A stretch of 64,000 nucleotides of DNA from Craspedostauros australis (lineage: Eukaryota > Bacillariophyta > Bacillariophyceae > Mastogloiales > Achnanthaceae): positions 967,001 through 1,031,000 of the forward strand of contig JAMXDE010000009.1 of the NCBI GenBank assembly GCA_026770025.1, read 5' to 3'. Position numbers and translations under genes: made by a program. The notes beneath the pieces are model-generated. The model was not told the DNA's origin and made no database searches. It worked only from the letters and a program-made list of their open reading frames with translations. Below, in pieces: positions 9,894-20,704 of the stretch. Position 1 is the stretch's first letter. The number at the start of each line of letters is the position of its first letter.

Positions 9894-11867
9894 ATGAAGA
9901 TGAAACACAACGCAACGACGACTTCAATCATAGCACCATTGACAACGACAGCAACGATGAGGATGGCAGTGCTACTGTTGATGACGGCATTGGTTCTGTT
10001 GAGCGCACATCCAGCATCTGCGCTGGTCGGTCCATCGATGCGGTCGGTCGGCTGGAAGGCGCATCAACACGTCCCAGTCGCGACAAGCACCGGTGTGATA
10101 CCCTATCGTTCCCAACAACAAACACAGCCGGAACGGCGCCAGCCGTATCAGCAATGTCCGCTGTTCGGTAGAGTGGCGCGTGATCTGCAACCTCCATCCA
10201 TATCAACATCAGCGAGAGTGCGTTCATTTCTGAAGTCATGGAAACCGCTCAGGCGTGTTGTCAAGGTGGCGGCATTCACTCTCTTGGGCTTCCTGATGTT
10301 GCCCCAAACCGCTGTTGCATCAACCATCGAGGCAACTGGCGAGGTGTTGAATGCGGCTGACACAATTGCAACGGCGACCAGTGCGGTGGCTCCTTCGTTG
10401 CCTGCCGTCGTCGAGACGGCAACGGCAGGAGCGGTGACCATGCAGGCTAGGCATGCCGCAATGGCAGGACTGTCGCCAATCTCAAGCGAACTCGAGCTTC
10501 GGCTTGTGCTGCGCATTCTCTACGCCGCCCTCATGGGCGCGTGTTTGGGGAAGGAACGCAGCTTCGCCAAGCACTCGGCCGGAGTGCGGACGATGTCATT
10601 GTAAGTTGGATGCATGATCAAACATGACGAGACATGGAGTTGAATCGAGCCCAATTGATTCAAGATTGAACACACCAGCCTGGCTGCGCTTGGCCAAAAC
10701 GATGACATTGTGCCAGCAAATGCATACAATAACCACCATTGCCGGTCTCTCACTCACCCACCAACGCACTTTTTGAATTCGATGCTGCTGCCTCGTTGCT
10801 CTCTATCTCGTGCGCGCGCACGCTTTCTCTCTATGGCATTGCGTCAACACAAACCCGTTCCCAGAGTTGCCATGGGTGCATCTGCGTACACGGTGTGCAG
10901 CGCCTACGGATTCCTCGCATTCGACAAGTATGATCCCTCTCGCATGGCCGCCAACGTCGCGTCGGGGGTGGGCTTTGTGGGCGCGGGAGTGATTACAACG
11001 ACGGGAAGCAACAAGTCGCAGGTCAATGTCGTTCACGGGTTGACCACTGCAGCCACGATCTGGCTCTCAGCAGCGGTGGGCGTTGCATGCGGTGTGGGCC
11101 TGTTCCGAATCGCGAGCGCTGCGGCCCTTTCCACAATCTTCATCCTTCGTCTTGGTCGTGGCAAACCAAAGCGCAGAGCGCCGGCGTCGAAGTCGGGTGG
11201 TCGACCAGGATATGGGGGGCAGAAGTCGGGTGCAGCGCCGCCGGATGATGGCGCGGAGATACACTACACGGGAGACTGGGATGAACATGATGATGCGGAG
11301 CAGTTCGATGGCATTGTTTCAGGCACCGTACTGCAAAGCATCATCAACCGGGAACAAAACCAAACAGATTCCAGTCCGAACGATCTCGACAGCAACAGCA
11401 GTCGCAAGAACAAGCACAAGAACGACAGCTGCATGTCCACTGCCCAGCCATCGGTCACATCTCATCAACCCAAAATCAAGGACCGACTCAAGATCTCCAC
11501 CAACACCGCCCGAGGCCCAACCCAACCGTCAACTTCAAAACCTGTGGACCACCTACCGCACATTCCAAGTCCTGACGATGATAATGGAACCGCCCAGGAT
11601 GATGCCAACATGGCCGAGGTTGTGCAAACTGCCTGGCGCAACAGCACGATACCTCCAAACACGCTCATCACGTCAGACAATATGACTTCGGCAGCTGATC
11701 AGAAGCCAAAGTCCCAGCTGGGGTATGAGTTGAGGACGGAGTCATCAGGGGAAGGCTCGCTCAAGTCTGCCATCGACGAGACTATGTACAGCAAGCAGCG
11801 ACAGCTGCAGTCCAACACGTCACAGATGCATCAACGCAAAGATCGACCAAATGGAAAGAAGCCATGA
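9894..11867 (+). CDS. MgtC/SapB-family membrane protein, probably plastid- or secretory-targeted
   Basis: Two exons: 9894-10600 and 10865-11867, with an intron 10601-10864 (GTAAGT donor, CCCAG acceptor). The joined frame restores the MgtC core: LRILYAALMGACLGKER-SFAKHSAGVRTMSL from exon 1, then VAMGASAYT, DPSRMAANVASGVGFVGAGVI, VHGLTTAATIWLSAAVGVACGVGLF from exon 2. This four- to five-helix family is known from bacteria, where it responds to Mg2+ and acid stress. The N-terminus has a signal-peptide-like stretch (MAVLLLMTALVLLSA-HPASA-LVGP); the cleavage-site context could suit a bipartite plastid presequence. ATGs at 9810, 9894 and 9957 are in frame; 9894 or 9957 places the hydrophobic segment near the N-terminus. 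A roughly 230-residue Ser/Gln-rich C-terminal tail has no known domain. Confidence 0.85.
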
Positions 11868-12618
11868 TTGGATACGAGCAGAGCACTCTCTAAAAACGCG
11901 CCAAACTCTGCCAGGTGCATTCCAAACCACACAACAGCAACTGCAATGGCAATGCATACGAATTGATGCTGATATTGTGACACGGTACTAAAAGGCATCG
12001 TACACCAACACAAGCAGTTAACATACATATTAGGGGCGCACTTCCAGTGCCACCTTTACTGTCACCTGCGCTGATTGAATGGCAGCGGGACGCAACGCCA
12101 CCCAACTCTCTCTGGAGCACCGTGTTTTGGATACGTATGCGCACCTACGAGGTGTGGCGTGGTTGGTTTGGCTGCGAATGATGTTCTGGCGCCATTTTGG
12201 TCGTCATCATCTATCCACGACTTGAAAGTCGAAACGAAAATGGCGATTCTCCGAAGCTGATATGTGGATATATATAATATTTTACCGCTACTTCTAATCT
12301 GTTGTATGTCCGATTGACGAAAACGGACACTTAATAGACTACGACAAATATCTAGATGAGCGTTTGACATCAGACGTGGACAGGTATCACGCCTGCTGTA
12401 CTTGTACTCTGCACTCTAATAGGAAGAACAGTTGCAGATTACTCGTATCAGAGAGACGTATCGGTTCCTTGTCCATGAAGGGTGCTTCAGAGAGAGAGAG
12501 AGACCATGATTTATCGCCTGATCGATTGCTTGTTCGATTGATTAGAGAGTTATCGCACTCAGCTCACCCAGTCACGACCAGTCCCAGGAGGGAGTCATAA
12601 CCTGATAGAGACACTTTT

Positions 12619-12697
12619 CGAGGGGCGGGATGCGAACTTCCCCCTCGGCGAACTGATGAGAACTCAGTTCCGACGCTCTGAACTGAAATCATCTCAG
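12619..12697. repeat. Two adjacent hairpin-forming segments
   Basis: CGAGGGG (12619-12625) pairs with CCCCTCG (12641-12647). Immediately after, TCAGTTC (about 12664-12670) pairs with GAACTGA (about 12680-12686), with further pairing of CTGA (12653-12656) and TCAG (12694-12697). Together they give a compact structured locus of about 80 bp. Confidence 0.5.
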
Positions 12698-13582
12698 CTC
12701 GTGGAGTCCTGGCAAAATTATCACTTCCACGCGTAACTAAACTTGTAGCCAATAATATTGCTTCATTTTGACCGTTTTGGTCGTTCTTGTCGTTGTCAAT
12801 GATCTATGTTTGTCGCAACGCTACACTGTATGCATTCAATTTCGGACACCAACATCCAAGAGAACAACGATGACACACCCATCACAACGAATTAATATAT
12901 ATTTCTATTCCCTGGCCGTCATCTACAATCTCAGAACAGGAATGACCAAAATAGGATGTTGCCAAACCGAAAATGCAACAAACTTGTCTAAACATGATAC
13001 CTTGGGAATAGGATAGACTCAAAAGCGCTCGAGTTAATCCATGCAGTATTATGTCACGAATCAGTCCTGTGCAGTTTCTCTGCTCGAGAGTCAATGCGAA
13101 CTGTGACAATTGACATCAGCTGAGGGAGCTGAATGCGATAACTCTCTATTGGTTGATTGATTGATTGATTGGGGATGTTCAGTGTTGGGAACAAAAAGAA
13201 GACGTTTTCGTCTCTTGTGGAGCAAAGTTCTGCGTCTGGAGGTGGAAGTTTTGTGCGCGGTACAGTCCGCGCACATGATTTCGAACTGCTCTCCCAAATT
13301 GAAGAAGAGAGAGATAAAGCGCGCGAACAGATGTGAACGTTTTGTGACCAAGTGAAGCGTAGTCATAGATCGCACGCTGATGACACGACGGATAGGAGAA
13401 ACAGATGAAGAGCTCTTCAGCATCGACACCATCGTTGTTGCCATCATCGACGTCGCGAGGGTCCACACTGTGAAGAACGCAATCAAATCAAAGAAAGGAA
13501 AACTTGTGAGGCAACACGAGCGGACAATACGACTGGCAGATACTCTCTCCAGAGAGAGAAAGGAGGACTCTGCTCTACACTT

Positions 13583-13626
13583 CTCTACTCTACTCTACTC
13601 TACTCTACTCTACTCTACTCTACTCT
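13583..13626. repeat. CTACT pentanucleotide repeat
   Basis: About nine near-perfect 5-bp units sit 65-110 bp upstream of the ATG at 13692, so they probably lie in the promoter or 5' UTR of that gene. Confidence 0.9.
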
Positions 13627-13691
13627 GATACACCACAGCACTCGCAGAAATACTTGGAGAATAGACTCATCCACATCAAAGCACAAGCAAG

Positions 13692-14801
13692 ATGAATGGC
13701 CAAAGCTCGGAACATGAGATGACTGTGATCGGTCGGTTGAGCGCAAGCACCGACAACACCGCGGAATCGCACGCTGCAAGAAGAGCCATCGCTGATGGCG
13801 ACAGCAGTCGCAGTGAGAGGAGAAGCAGCAGCTCGCGCAGTTCCGGCCGCCGCCGAAAGCATGCGACGACGCATCAGGTTTCCGTGGTTGGACGCATCGC
13901 ATGTTGCTACGCCATTATCATCTTCATGGGTGTCATCCTGTCGATCATCATGACGCATGTTGGCGACAGCGACAATGACACCGACGAAAGTCTCAGAGGC
14001 AGCGTCAATGTGAATGTCCCAACCGCGGCACCCGTCCCGGCGGCCACCTACCCACCCTTCATCGAGAAACCCATTCCCTATGAGGCCATCAAATACTTGA
14101 CCGTGCAACCAATTCCCACGCCGATGCCGACGCGACAGCCAAGCCCGTTGCCAACGCCGCGACAGACCACGACACACCCAACCATGTCACCGACGACGTC
14201 GCAACAGCCCACGATCACGCTGCCTCCCATGTTCTACATTTCGGCGCAGCGCGATACGTACTTGCAAAGCAATGCGCAGACCCCTTTCGGTTCGAAGGAG
14301 CAATTGAAGGTCGCGTTATCATCCACCGGCAGTGCAGTTGCAACAACCTTCACGTTGGTGCAATTCGAAATGAAAGAGCTGCCGCGCGACCTGGACGACA
14401 TCTTGCCGCCGATCACCATGAAGGTGACGCTGCAATTGAGTCCGATCGCGATGCCATCCTCGTCGACGGTGACCATCCAAGTCATGAAGCAACCGGCGAC
14501 GCGACTCAACATTGACCACCTGTTCTACGACGTGTATCCGTTGGAGAACGCCATAGCGAAAGGGATTGCCGGACCCAACGTGACGCTCACGGCAACAATG
14601 GATGATATGATTGATATTGACGTGACGGATCTGACATTCGCGCCGCTCGCACCCGAGGCGATCATCGATGGGGAAGACGATCCAACGAACATGCTGCTGC
14701 TGATTCGGGCCGTGGAGGATACGGGCGGTGGCGTTGCCTTTCACAGTGTGGAATCGTTGACGGGGCAACCGCCGAGACTGCAATTCGATTTTGATGTTTG
14801 A
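13692..14801 (+). CDS. Single-pass membrane protein with Pro/Thr stalk and DNRLRE/CBM96-like domain
   Basis: A single-exon frame of 369 residues. Residues 1-65 are polar with an Arg/Ser-rich patch; a hydrophobic segment follows at about 68-86 (CCYAIIIFMGVILSIIMT), pointing to a type II membrane protein. Residues about 105-175 form a Pro/Thr stalk with repeated 'PT' (PTPMPTRQPSPLPTPRQ, MSPTTSQQPT). The outer domain (about 180-369) has the layout of DNRLRE/CBM96-type modules: a start like ISAQRDTYLQ, 'PFGSKEQLKV', a strand 'TLVQFEM', 'MKVTLQLSP', and the ending GGVAFHSVES-PPRLQFDF, which matches the usual 'f.sre...aPrL.v.y' end. Such modules bind glycans in bacteria. A cell-surface role is inferred; the domain call is from pattern only. 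Confidence 0.7.
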   Translation: MNGQSSEHEMTVIGRLSASTDNTAESHAARRAIADGDSSRSERRSSSSRSSGRRRKHATTHQVSVVGRIACCYAIIIFMGVILSIIMTHVGDSDNDTDESLRGSVNVNVPTAAPVPAATYPPFIEKPIPYEAIKYLTVQPIPTPMPTRQPSPLPTPRQTTTHPTMSPTTSQQPTITLPPMFYISAQRDTYLQSNAQTPFGSKEQLKVALSSTGSAVATTFTLVQFEMKELPRDLDDILPPITMKVTLQLSPIAMPSSSTVTIQVMKQPATRLNIDHLFYDVYPLENAIAKGIAGPNVTLTATMDDMIDIDVTDLTFAPLAPEAIIDGEDDPTNMLLLIRAVEDTGGGVAFHSVESLTGQPPRLQFDFDV

Positions 14802-15892
14802 GAGATAATCCTGGAGAGGAGCAATGTTGGTGACCGTGCGATGAATGGGTGGACGGAGAAAGCGAGAAACAGTATCGACTGAAACGGATTTTGATTGTGT
14901 TGTTGGAATTTCCTCAAGTTTGAATCATAATGAGGAACTAGCAAATGTTGTATAATATTGTATTCCTCAAATTTACTCTGCTCTGCATCTATGGAATCGC
15001 ACCAAATCTACTGGTTGATGCTGCAGAATGAATGAGAGAATGAATGGAAGGCTAGAGAGGGAAAGCAAGAATCAATGGACCATCACAAGTGTGCGGTCTG
15101 TCATTGGACCGAGTGGTGGCAGAAGTGGTTGTGGATGAGAATCTTTGATGTCAAGCAGGACCTCTGCGACGCGAGGTTGTTCGTCCCATCGTCGCCCGAG
15201 TCGGCAGACGAACAGGAGAGAACGAACAGAGAGCACAGGCTGGAGGAGGCATCGGCACTGTTGCCACGCTCCTCCAGTGTTGATCATTGGACAAGTGGCG
15301 CCAACGTCTGGCTGGTATCTTCTGAACTGCCACTCGAATCAGTTCCAACAGCATCAGGCACACAGCTTCCAAAGCGTTGTTGCCAACATCCACTCTGTGC
15401 GGCCTACCCGTACGCGTGTGAGGAGGATCGGTAACAAGTCGCGTCACCTGAGTTGTCAACGGTTTTGCTTGTGAGGGCTCTAATAGGAGTACGATCTACC
15501 AGTAGACGTACGTATCAAAGACAGTTCTGATCAAGAGAGGCAAACAGCCGACTTCCGCCATCGCCGTCATCAGCATCGCCATCATTCGCAGCCTTCGCTT
15601 TGGCAACTTGAACATTCGAGCTTCCTCTTCCTTGTCGCGGAAGGGGTGTTGAGAACACGGGCACTTGCTGCGCACGCTCTTCGCACCGCCATTCACTCTG
15701 CGAGCTGCGAGCTAAGCAGGCCAGCCACGCAGGATACGGAGTACGAGTGCGAGTAAAGAGAGGAGCACGCAACAAGCAATTGGGAACACGTCGTCTTCCA
15801 TCCAAGGATACCGGCAGCAGCAACTCGTACACTGCTCTTGAGTACGATACGATCCAATCCATTCACAACTGCGAACTGTAAAAAGGAGAGCG
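14802..15892. other. Intergenic stretch, no supported gene
   Basis: Frames on both strands near 15145-15862 are overlapping shadows without motifs. The right end holds the presumed promoter of the PPAT gene. Confidence 0.5.
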
Positions 15893-17413
15893 ATGGCATT
15901 CACATCAATGAAAAGCCTAATCATGGCAACTCTCTCCCGGGCAATCCTCCTGTCTTTGACGACATCCAAGCTGGCGACGGCATTTCCAAGCCATGCGACG
16001 CGCCATCAGTGTTGCGCTCACAGCAGACTTACATCGTTGGCCTTCTCAGCATCCACCAGGTCCAAGTGTGCCTCCTCCTCTTTGGCTTCGGCTTCGTCTC
16101 CGTTCGCGCATTTGACCGGCCTTTCCAGATGTCACGATGATCGTCACGCAAGGAGCTCCACCACACGATGCTTTGCTTCTTCGGTGGAACCAAATGATGC
16201 CGGTGAAGCACCATCAACGGCAGCAACAAAGACGGCGCAAAAAGCGATGCCGTCCAAGTTCCACCACACGCTGGCTGTCCTCACGCTGCCCACGACATCC
16301 ATGGATCGGATAGCGAACGAGGCCATCCTCGACACGGCCGCCGAACGCACCATCAGCAAGCTCAGCATCATGCTGCGGTGCGAGGATGATTTCACGCCCA
16401 CACTCGCCAGCCTGCGCCGGTACGTCGGCGAGGTCTACTCCTGCCTGTGGGACGTCGCCCTGGGCATGGGCAATCCCGACGACATCTTCGACGTGGTCGT
16501 CTACGCGCAGAACCTGCCAAACTCGGCACCGGAGTCATGGATACACCATCAGGCCGATCTGGATTGCGTCTGCAGCCATGACTCTCTCATGGGATGGATC
16601 TCCACGAACGCGCAGGGTCGTGGCGTGCAGTACCAATCCTTGCAAGGACGTGGTCAAGGTGGATTGGATGCGCACGTCACCGCCATCAATGCCGACCGTC
16701 AATCCAGGGATCTGCACCCGGTGCACGCTCTGCACGTCGATCCGTGGCCCATCGGCGCCACCACCTCACCGTCGGATGAAATGAGAGATGACCACATCAT
16801 CTTCCTCGACGATGATAACTTGGAACCATGCATCATGTCCTCTTCTGCATTCGACGACCCCGCCGACGACGCGGACTTTGACGGCGACTCCTTCTCCATG
16901 CTGGGCGGACCGCGCATAACGCAGGAAGTGCTGTTCGATCACGTCGCCGTCGGCGGAACCTTCGACGGCATGCATTACGGACATCGAAAATTGCTCACGC
17001 TGGCCATATCTTCGGTCAACCCCATGACGGGCAAGCTCATGATCGGCGTCACCGTCGACGCAATGCTGACGCACAAAGCATACGCCGACCAAATACCGGA
17101 GTATGAGGAACGCAGGAAGGGCGCGCAGGAGTTCGTCTACCGCTTTGCGCCCGGGATGAAGAATCGCATCCAATTCGTGCCCATATCGGACGCCTTCGGT
17201 CCGGCCGGCAACGAGAAGGAAGGTGCCAGTTTTGATGCCTTGGTGCTGAGCCATGAGACGCTCGAGAATGGATACATCCTCAATCAGCATCGCACGAACG
17301 TGCTGGGCATGGAACCTCTCACCTTGCTCTGCACGAGGCGCACGGAACCGCATGGAATGAGCAGCACAGCCTTGCGGCGGTTACGGAGTCGACGGAATGT
17401 GGCGAAGCAGTGA
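15893..17413 (+). CDS. Phosphopantetheine adenylyltransferase (PPAT), plastid-type presequence
   Basis: A single-exon frame of 506 residues. The C-terminal part (about 345-500) is the eukaryotic-type PPAT nucleotidyltransferase: VAVGGTFDGMHYGH (the HxGH at 361-364), LMIGVTVDAMLTHK, and MSSTALRR, the counterpart of the ISSTxLR nucleotide-binding motif. PPAT makes dephospho-CoA from 4'-phosphopantetheine and ATP, the penultimate step of CoA synthesis. Residues about 125-325 resemble the N-terminal domain of animal COASY (LAVLTLPTTS...). Unlike COASY, no dephospho-CoA kinase domain follows. The N-terminus (MAFTSMKSLIMATLSR...SKLATA-FPSH) is a signal peptide with a Phe at the predicted cleavage site, as in diatom plastid presequences. 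It converges with the acyl-CoA synthetase, 221 bp away. Confidence 0.92.
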   Translation: MAFTSMKSLIMATLSRAILLSLTTSKLATAFPSHATRHQCCAHSRLTSLAFSASTRSKCASSSLASASSPFAHLTGLSRCHDDRHARSSTTRCFASSVEPNDAGEAPSTAATKTAQKAMPSKFHHTLAVLTLPTTSMDRIANEAILDTAAERTISKLSIMLRCEDDFTPTLASLRRYVGEVYSCLWDVALGMGNPDDIFDVVVYAQNLPNSAPESWIHHQADLDCVCSHDSLMGWISTNAQGRGVQYQSLQGRGQGGLDAHVTAINADRQSRDLHPVHALHVDPWPIGATTSPSDEMRDDHIIFLDDDNLEPCIMSSSAFDDPADDADFDGDSFSMLGGPRITQEVLFDHVAVGGTFDGMHYGHRKLLTLAISSVNPMTGKLMIGVTVDAMLTHKAYADQIPEYEERRKGAQEFVYRFAPGMKNRIQFVPISDAFGPAGNEKEGASFDALVLSHETLENGYILNQHRTNVLGMEPLTLLCTRRTEPHGMSSTALRRLRSRRNVAKQ

Positions 17414-17634
17414 AGGGAAGCTTGAGTCCACAGAGCACACAATGCACAACCGCTTTGGCCTACTCTACTTTAGAGTATCTAAAATTCAAACAGCGATGTA
17501 CGAGGAGACGCTCTTGTTAACACTCACACTCACACATACGAGTACGGTGGTGTGCTGTTCACGTTCGCTAAGTTCATTCATCTATGTGTCGTTGTGGTTG
17601 TTGCTGTCATCACATTGCTCGCATCCAGGAGCAT

Positions 17635-20173
17635 TTACAATTTGCTTGGAGGCGGTGACATGGTAGCATACATCTTCTCAATCTCCTTGCTGAACATGTC
17701 GCGTGCCTGCTGCCGTTTCAATTTGAACGTCGGCGTGAGCAAGCCATTTTCGACGGAGAATGGTTCCGCCGACACATGAATCGCCTTTGGAATTTCAAAT
17801 CCGTACAGCTTGTTGTCCTTGCATGCCTTTTGGACCTCGGCCATCATGGTCTTTTGGAACTGCGGGTTCTGACACACGTCGGCGAAGGATGCCTTGGCGA
17901 GGGCCTCCTGCCCGTCGTTGGTGAGCGCCGTTCGGACAAAGTCCTCATCTGGCACGATGATGGCGACAACACGGTTTTGGAAGGAATCGCCATACACAAA
18001 GGCTTGGCCGACGTACAGCGACTGGATTACACAGTTCTCGATCTTCTCGGGTGCCACGTACTCTGCGAAGGCGGGTGTACGCATGATGTGAATGGACGGG
18101 TTGCGGCACCATCAGACCGGCCGATGGCAGTAGCAAAAACAAGGGACAAGTTTGATTCGTTGGTGAGTTCCACGCTGTTCACACATCATCCACGCTCCGT
18201 CAAAATTCTAGCGTGTTGGCTCAACTTGCCCAACCCAACCCAACCCAATAATTGACAGATTTCGACACGATGCAAGTTCCTACACCATGGCACAAACCAA
18301 AAGCTCAACTCACCACCCTGAGACAGCTTGAAGATGTTCTTCTTTCGGTCGATGATCTGCAATTGTCCTTGCGTCGTCCACAGACCAATGTCGCCTGTGA
18401 GGAGCCAGCCATCTTCGTTGATCGTTTCCTGCGTCTTTTCCAGATCCTTGAAGTACCCTTTGAAGACGGTTGGACCGCGCACCCAGATCTCGCCACGCCC
18501 CTGACAGGGCTGCCCCTTGTGGGCTGTATCGGTGTGTAAGTATCCCATCTCCGGCACATCGACCAGCACGACTTCGACGGCAGCAATGGGACCACCGACA
18601 TGGCCTGAAGTCGCCATGTCATTCGCACCGCTGACACATGCCACGGCGCAACCCTCGGTCTGACCGTACCCCTCGATGACCGGCACGCCCAGCATGCAGC
18701 GGTAGAACGTCATGACCTTGGGGGAAAGAGGCGCCGACCCGCTGACCATGCAACGCAAGCGATCCATGCCCAACCCTTTCTTGATCTTGCTGAAGATGAG
18801 ACGGTCGTACAAACCGTGCGTGAGGATGCCATGCTGTTCCAAATTCTCAGTCTTGGTGCCGAGGGCCGAATCGAAGAGCCGCTTCTTGAAGCCGCCCGCT
18901 GCGCTGATGCCCGCCTGGATTTTGTCGTGGATCTTGTTCAAGACACGTGGAGCGGCTGGGAAGATGGTCGGTCGGCAAGCCTGAAGATCCTCGATGAGGA
19001 ACAAGGGGTCGCCACGGTAGAAGGCGATGGCGCCACCGGCGCTGTACACCTGTGCTTGGATGAGGCGCTCGAAGATGTGAGCTAATGGCAGGTAAGAGAG
19101 ATGGCGGTCGTTCATGTCACCCGGCAAGAATTGGTAGGAGCTGGCAACGGAACTGACCATGTTCTCGTGCGTGAGCAGCGCGCCCTTGGGGTTGCCGGTG
19201 GTGCCGGAGGTGTAGCAGAAGGTGAAGACATCCTTCGCGCTGGGTGGCGTGTGCTGATGTCCGCGCGTGGCGATGCGCTCCGCACCGATCATCTCCACCT
19301 TGGCAAAGCTGAGAACGTCCAGGCCGGCCGCCTTGGCCATGTTCGCAGCCTCCGGCGTGACGCCGTTGATCACAATGGCGGTTTTAAAATTCGGGACCTT
19401 GCCCGTTGCTTTGACCTCGCAAAGGCACTTCAATTCATCCCGTGTGCAAATGACCGTGCGTGTTTCGGTCTGATCGAGAATGAAGTTGACGGAGTCCGCT
19501 CCGAGGGTGTCGTAGAAGGGCACAGTCGCTCCTGCCATGCAGAAGATGGCCTGCTCCGCCATGAACCATTCCATGCAGTTCTTCATGTACAATCCGATCT
19601 GTTGTGTAATATCATGGGGGTGTTTAATATAATACCAATAGTAAGGGGTTAGATTCGGATCCAGTATCATTGTTGTCATTGATCGAACAAATGAGAACAT
19701 GAAATGTGAAAGGATGAGCAAGCCAGCAAACAAATATTATTTAACATAATATAATAGGCTATAGTGCACGACTCCCATGGAGTCCATACTCCAGCATCGC
19801 TCGGCACTGTCTATCACTGAGCGGTTCCACTCACCAACGTCATACCATCCTCAGTCGGCGCAACCAAATTGAGGGTATCGAGGCCTGCCGCGAAGTTGTT
19901 GACCCTGGCCAGAACTTCCGTGTAGGTGGAGTAGATGAAGGGCGTTGCCATGCCGTTGGTGCTGACGGCGCGGAATCCCAAGCAAGGGCCCAAAGGGTTG
20001 ATCGCCTGGCCATGACGGAAGGCCTCGTACATCGTGAGGGATCCGTGATGGCCGATCTGAGGGCTGCAGAGAGGATCGCTGCATCGTCGGATCTCTCCGC
20101 GCGACGATGTTCCTGTGTTGGGGATCACAGTGGACCATTGCTCTTCGTCTGCGGCGCTTGATCTGCTTGTCAT
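17635..20173 (-). CDS. Long-chain acyl-CoA synthetase with peroxisomal SKL tail
   Basis: Three exons: 20173-19835, 19598-18314 and 18062-17635, with introns 19599-19834 and 18063-18313 (both GTGAGT donors). Splicing joins GMTL to IGLYMKNCMEW and KLSQG to EYVAPEKIE, both exact family contexts. The 683-residue product has the AMP-binding P-loop FCYTSGTTGNPKG, GYGQTEGC, and LTGDIGLW...[23 protein letters not shown]. It activates long-chain fatty acids to acyl-CoA with ATP. The last residues are PPPSKL followed by TAA, a canonical PTS1, so it probably works in peroxisomes, feeding beta-oxidation. No signal peptide is seen. The start ATG at 20173 precedes the family region by about 40 residues. 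Confidence 0.95.
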
Positions 20174-20704
20174 GGTGCTTTCGAGCTCTGTTTGTTAGGA
20201 ATAGATGAGTTTGCTGTGGATGTCTGTCTTTGAACAACTCGGTATCTTGTCCAGTGCAATCAAATCAAATCAAATCAAATCAAATGAGAGGAATGGGGTT
20301 CGTTGCTTGCGAAACGGTGTTGGTGTTTGCTGTCGCTCATCGTGATCGCGATGACGAAGATTTGCTTTGTCGTGTTGACGTTGCTTGCTGTGTTCTCACA
20401 CATGCGCAAGTTTTCTTACCAAGTCACGAGTCGTTGTTCTTCTCGTGAATCGTTTGGAAGACAGATACTGAATCAGCTTCTAATAGTTTGCTTCATCAGT
20501 CAAGGGCCTTTCCGTTTCGCAACCATGAGCTACGATGGAGTGTAGTTGTGCTTGTTGCAATGGGAGGGGTTTGCGATGGGCGCTTCCTCTCTGTTTTGCT
20601 CTTGCTCTTGAGAGATGAAACCTTCTCTTATTTCTCATACCACTATTGCTGACATATTCTAGAGTACTTATGATGTATCGTTTCATGCCCATTCCAAGCT
20701 CCGA
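20174..20704. other. Intergenic stretch with CAAAT repeat
   Basis: Separates the acyl-CoA synthetase start from the GH16 gene end (both minus strand). A CAAAT pentanucleotide tract lies at about 20259-20285. No gene is supported. Confidence 0.6.
20259..20285. repeat. CAAAT pentanucleotide repeat
   Basis: About five tandem AATCA/CAAAT units about 90 bp upstream of the acyl-CoA synthetase ATG. Confidence 0.9.

Larger units (their letters stand above)
11868..13691. other. Intergenic stretch with hairpins and pentanucleotide repeat
   Basis: No gene is supported. Two adjacent hairpin-forming segments lie at 12619-12647 and 12653-12697, a GATT repeat at about 13148-13171, and a CTACT pentanucleotide tract at 13583-13626 just upstream of the next gene. 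Confidence 0.5.

Noticed and set aside
12619..12647. tRNA T-arm-like sequence on the minus strand
   Set aside because: No matching acceptor strand, A box or anticodon arm could be found at the right distance.
12653..12697. Hammerhead ribozyme-like core (CTGATGAG...GAAA)
   Set aside because: The stem that must directly follow CTGATGA and precede GAAA does not form; only a simple hairpin does.
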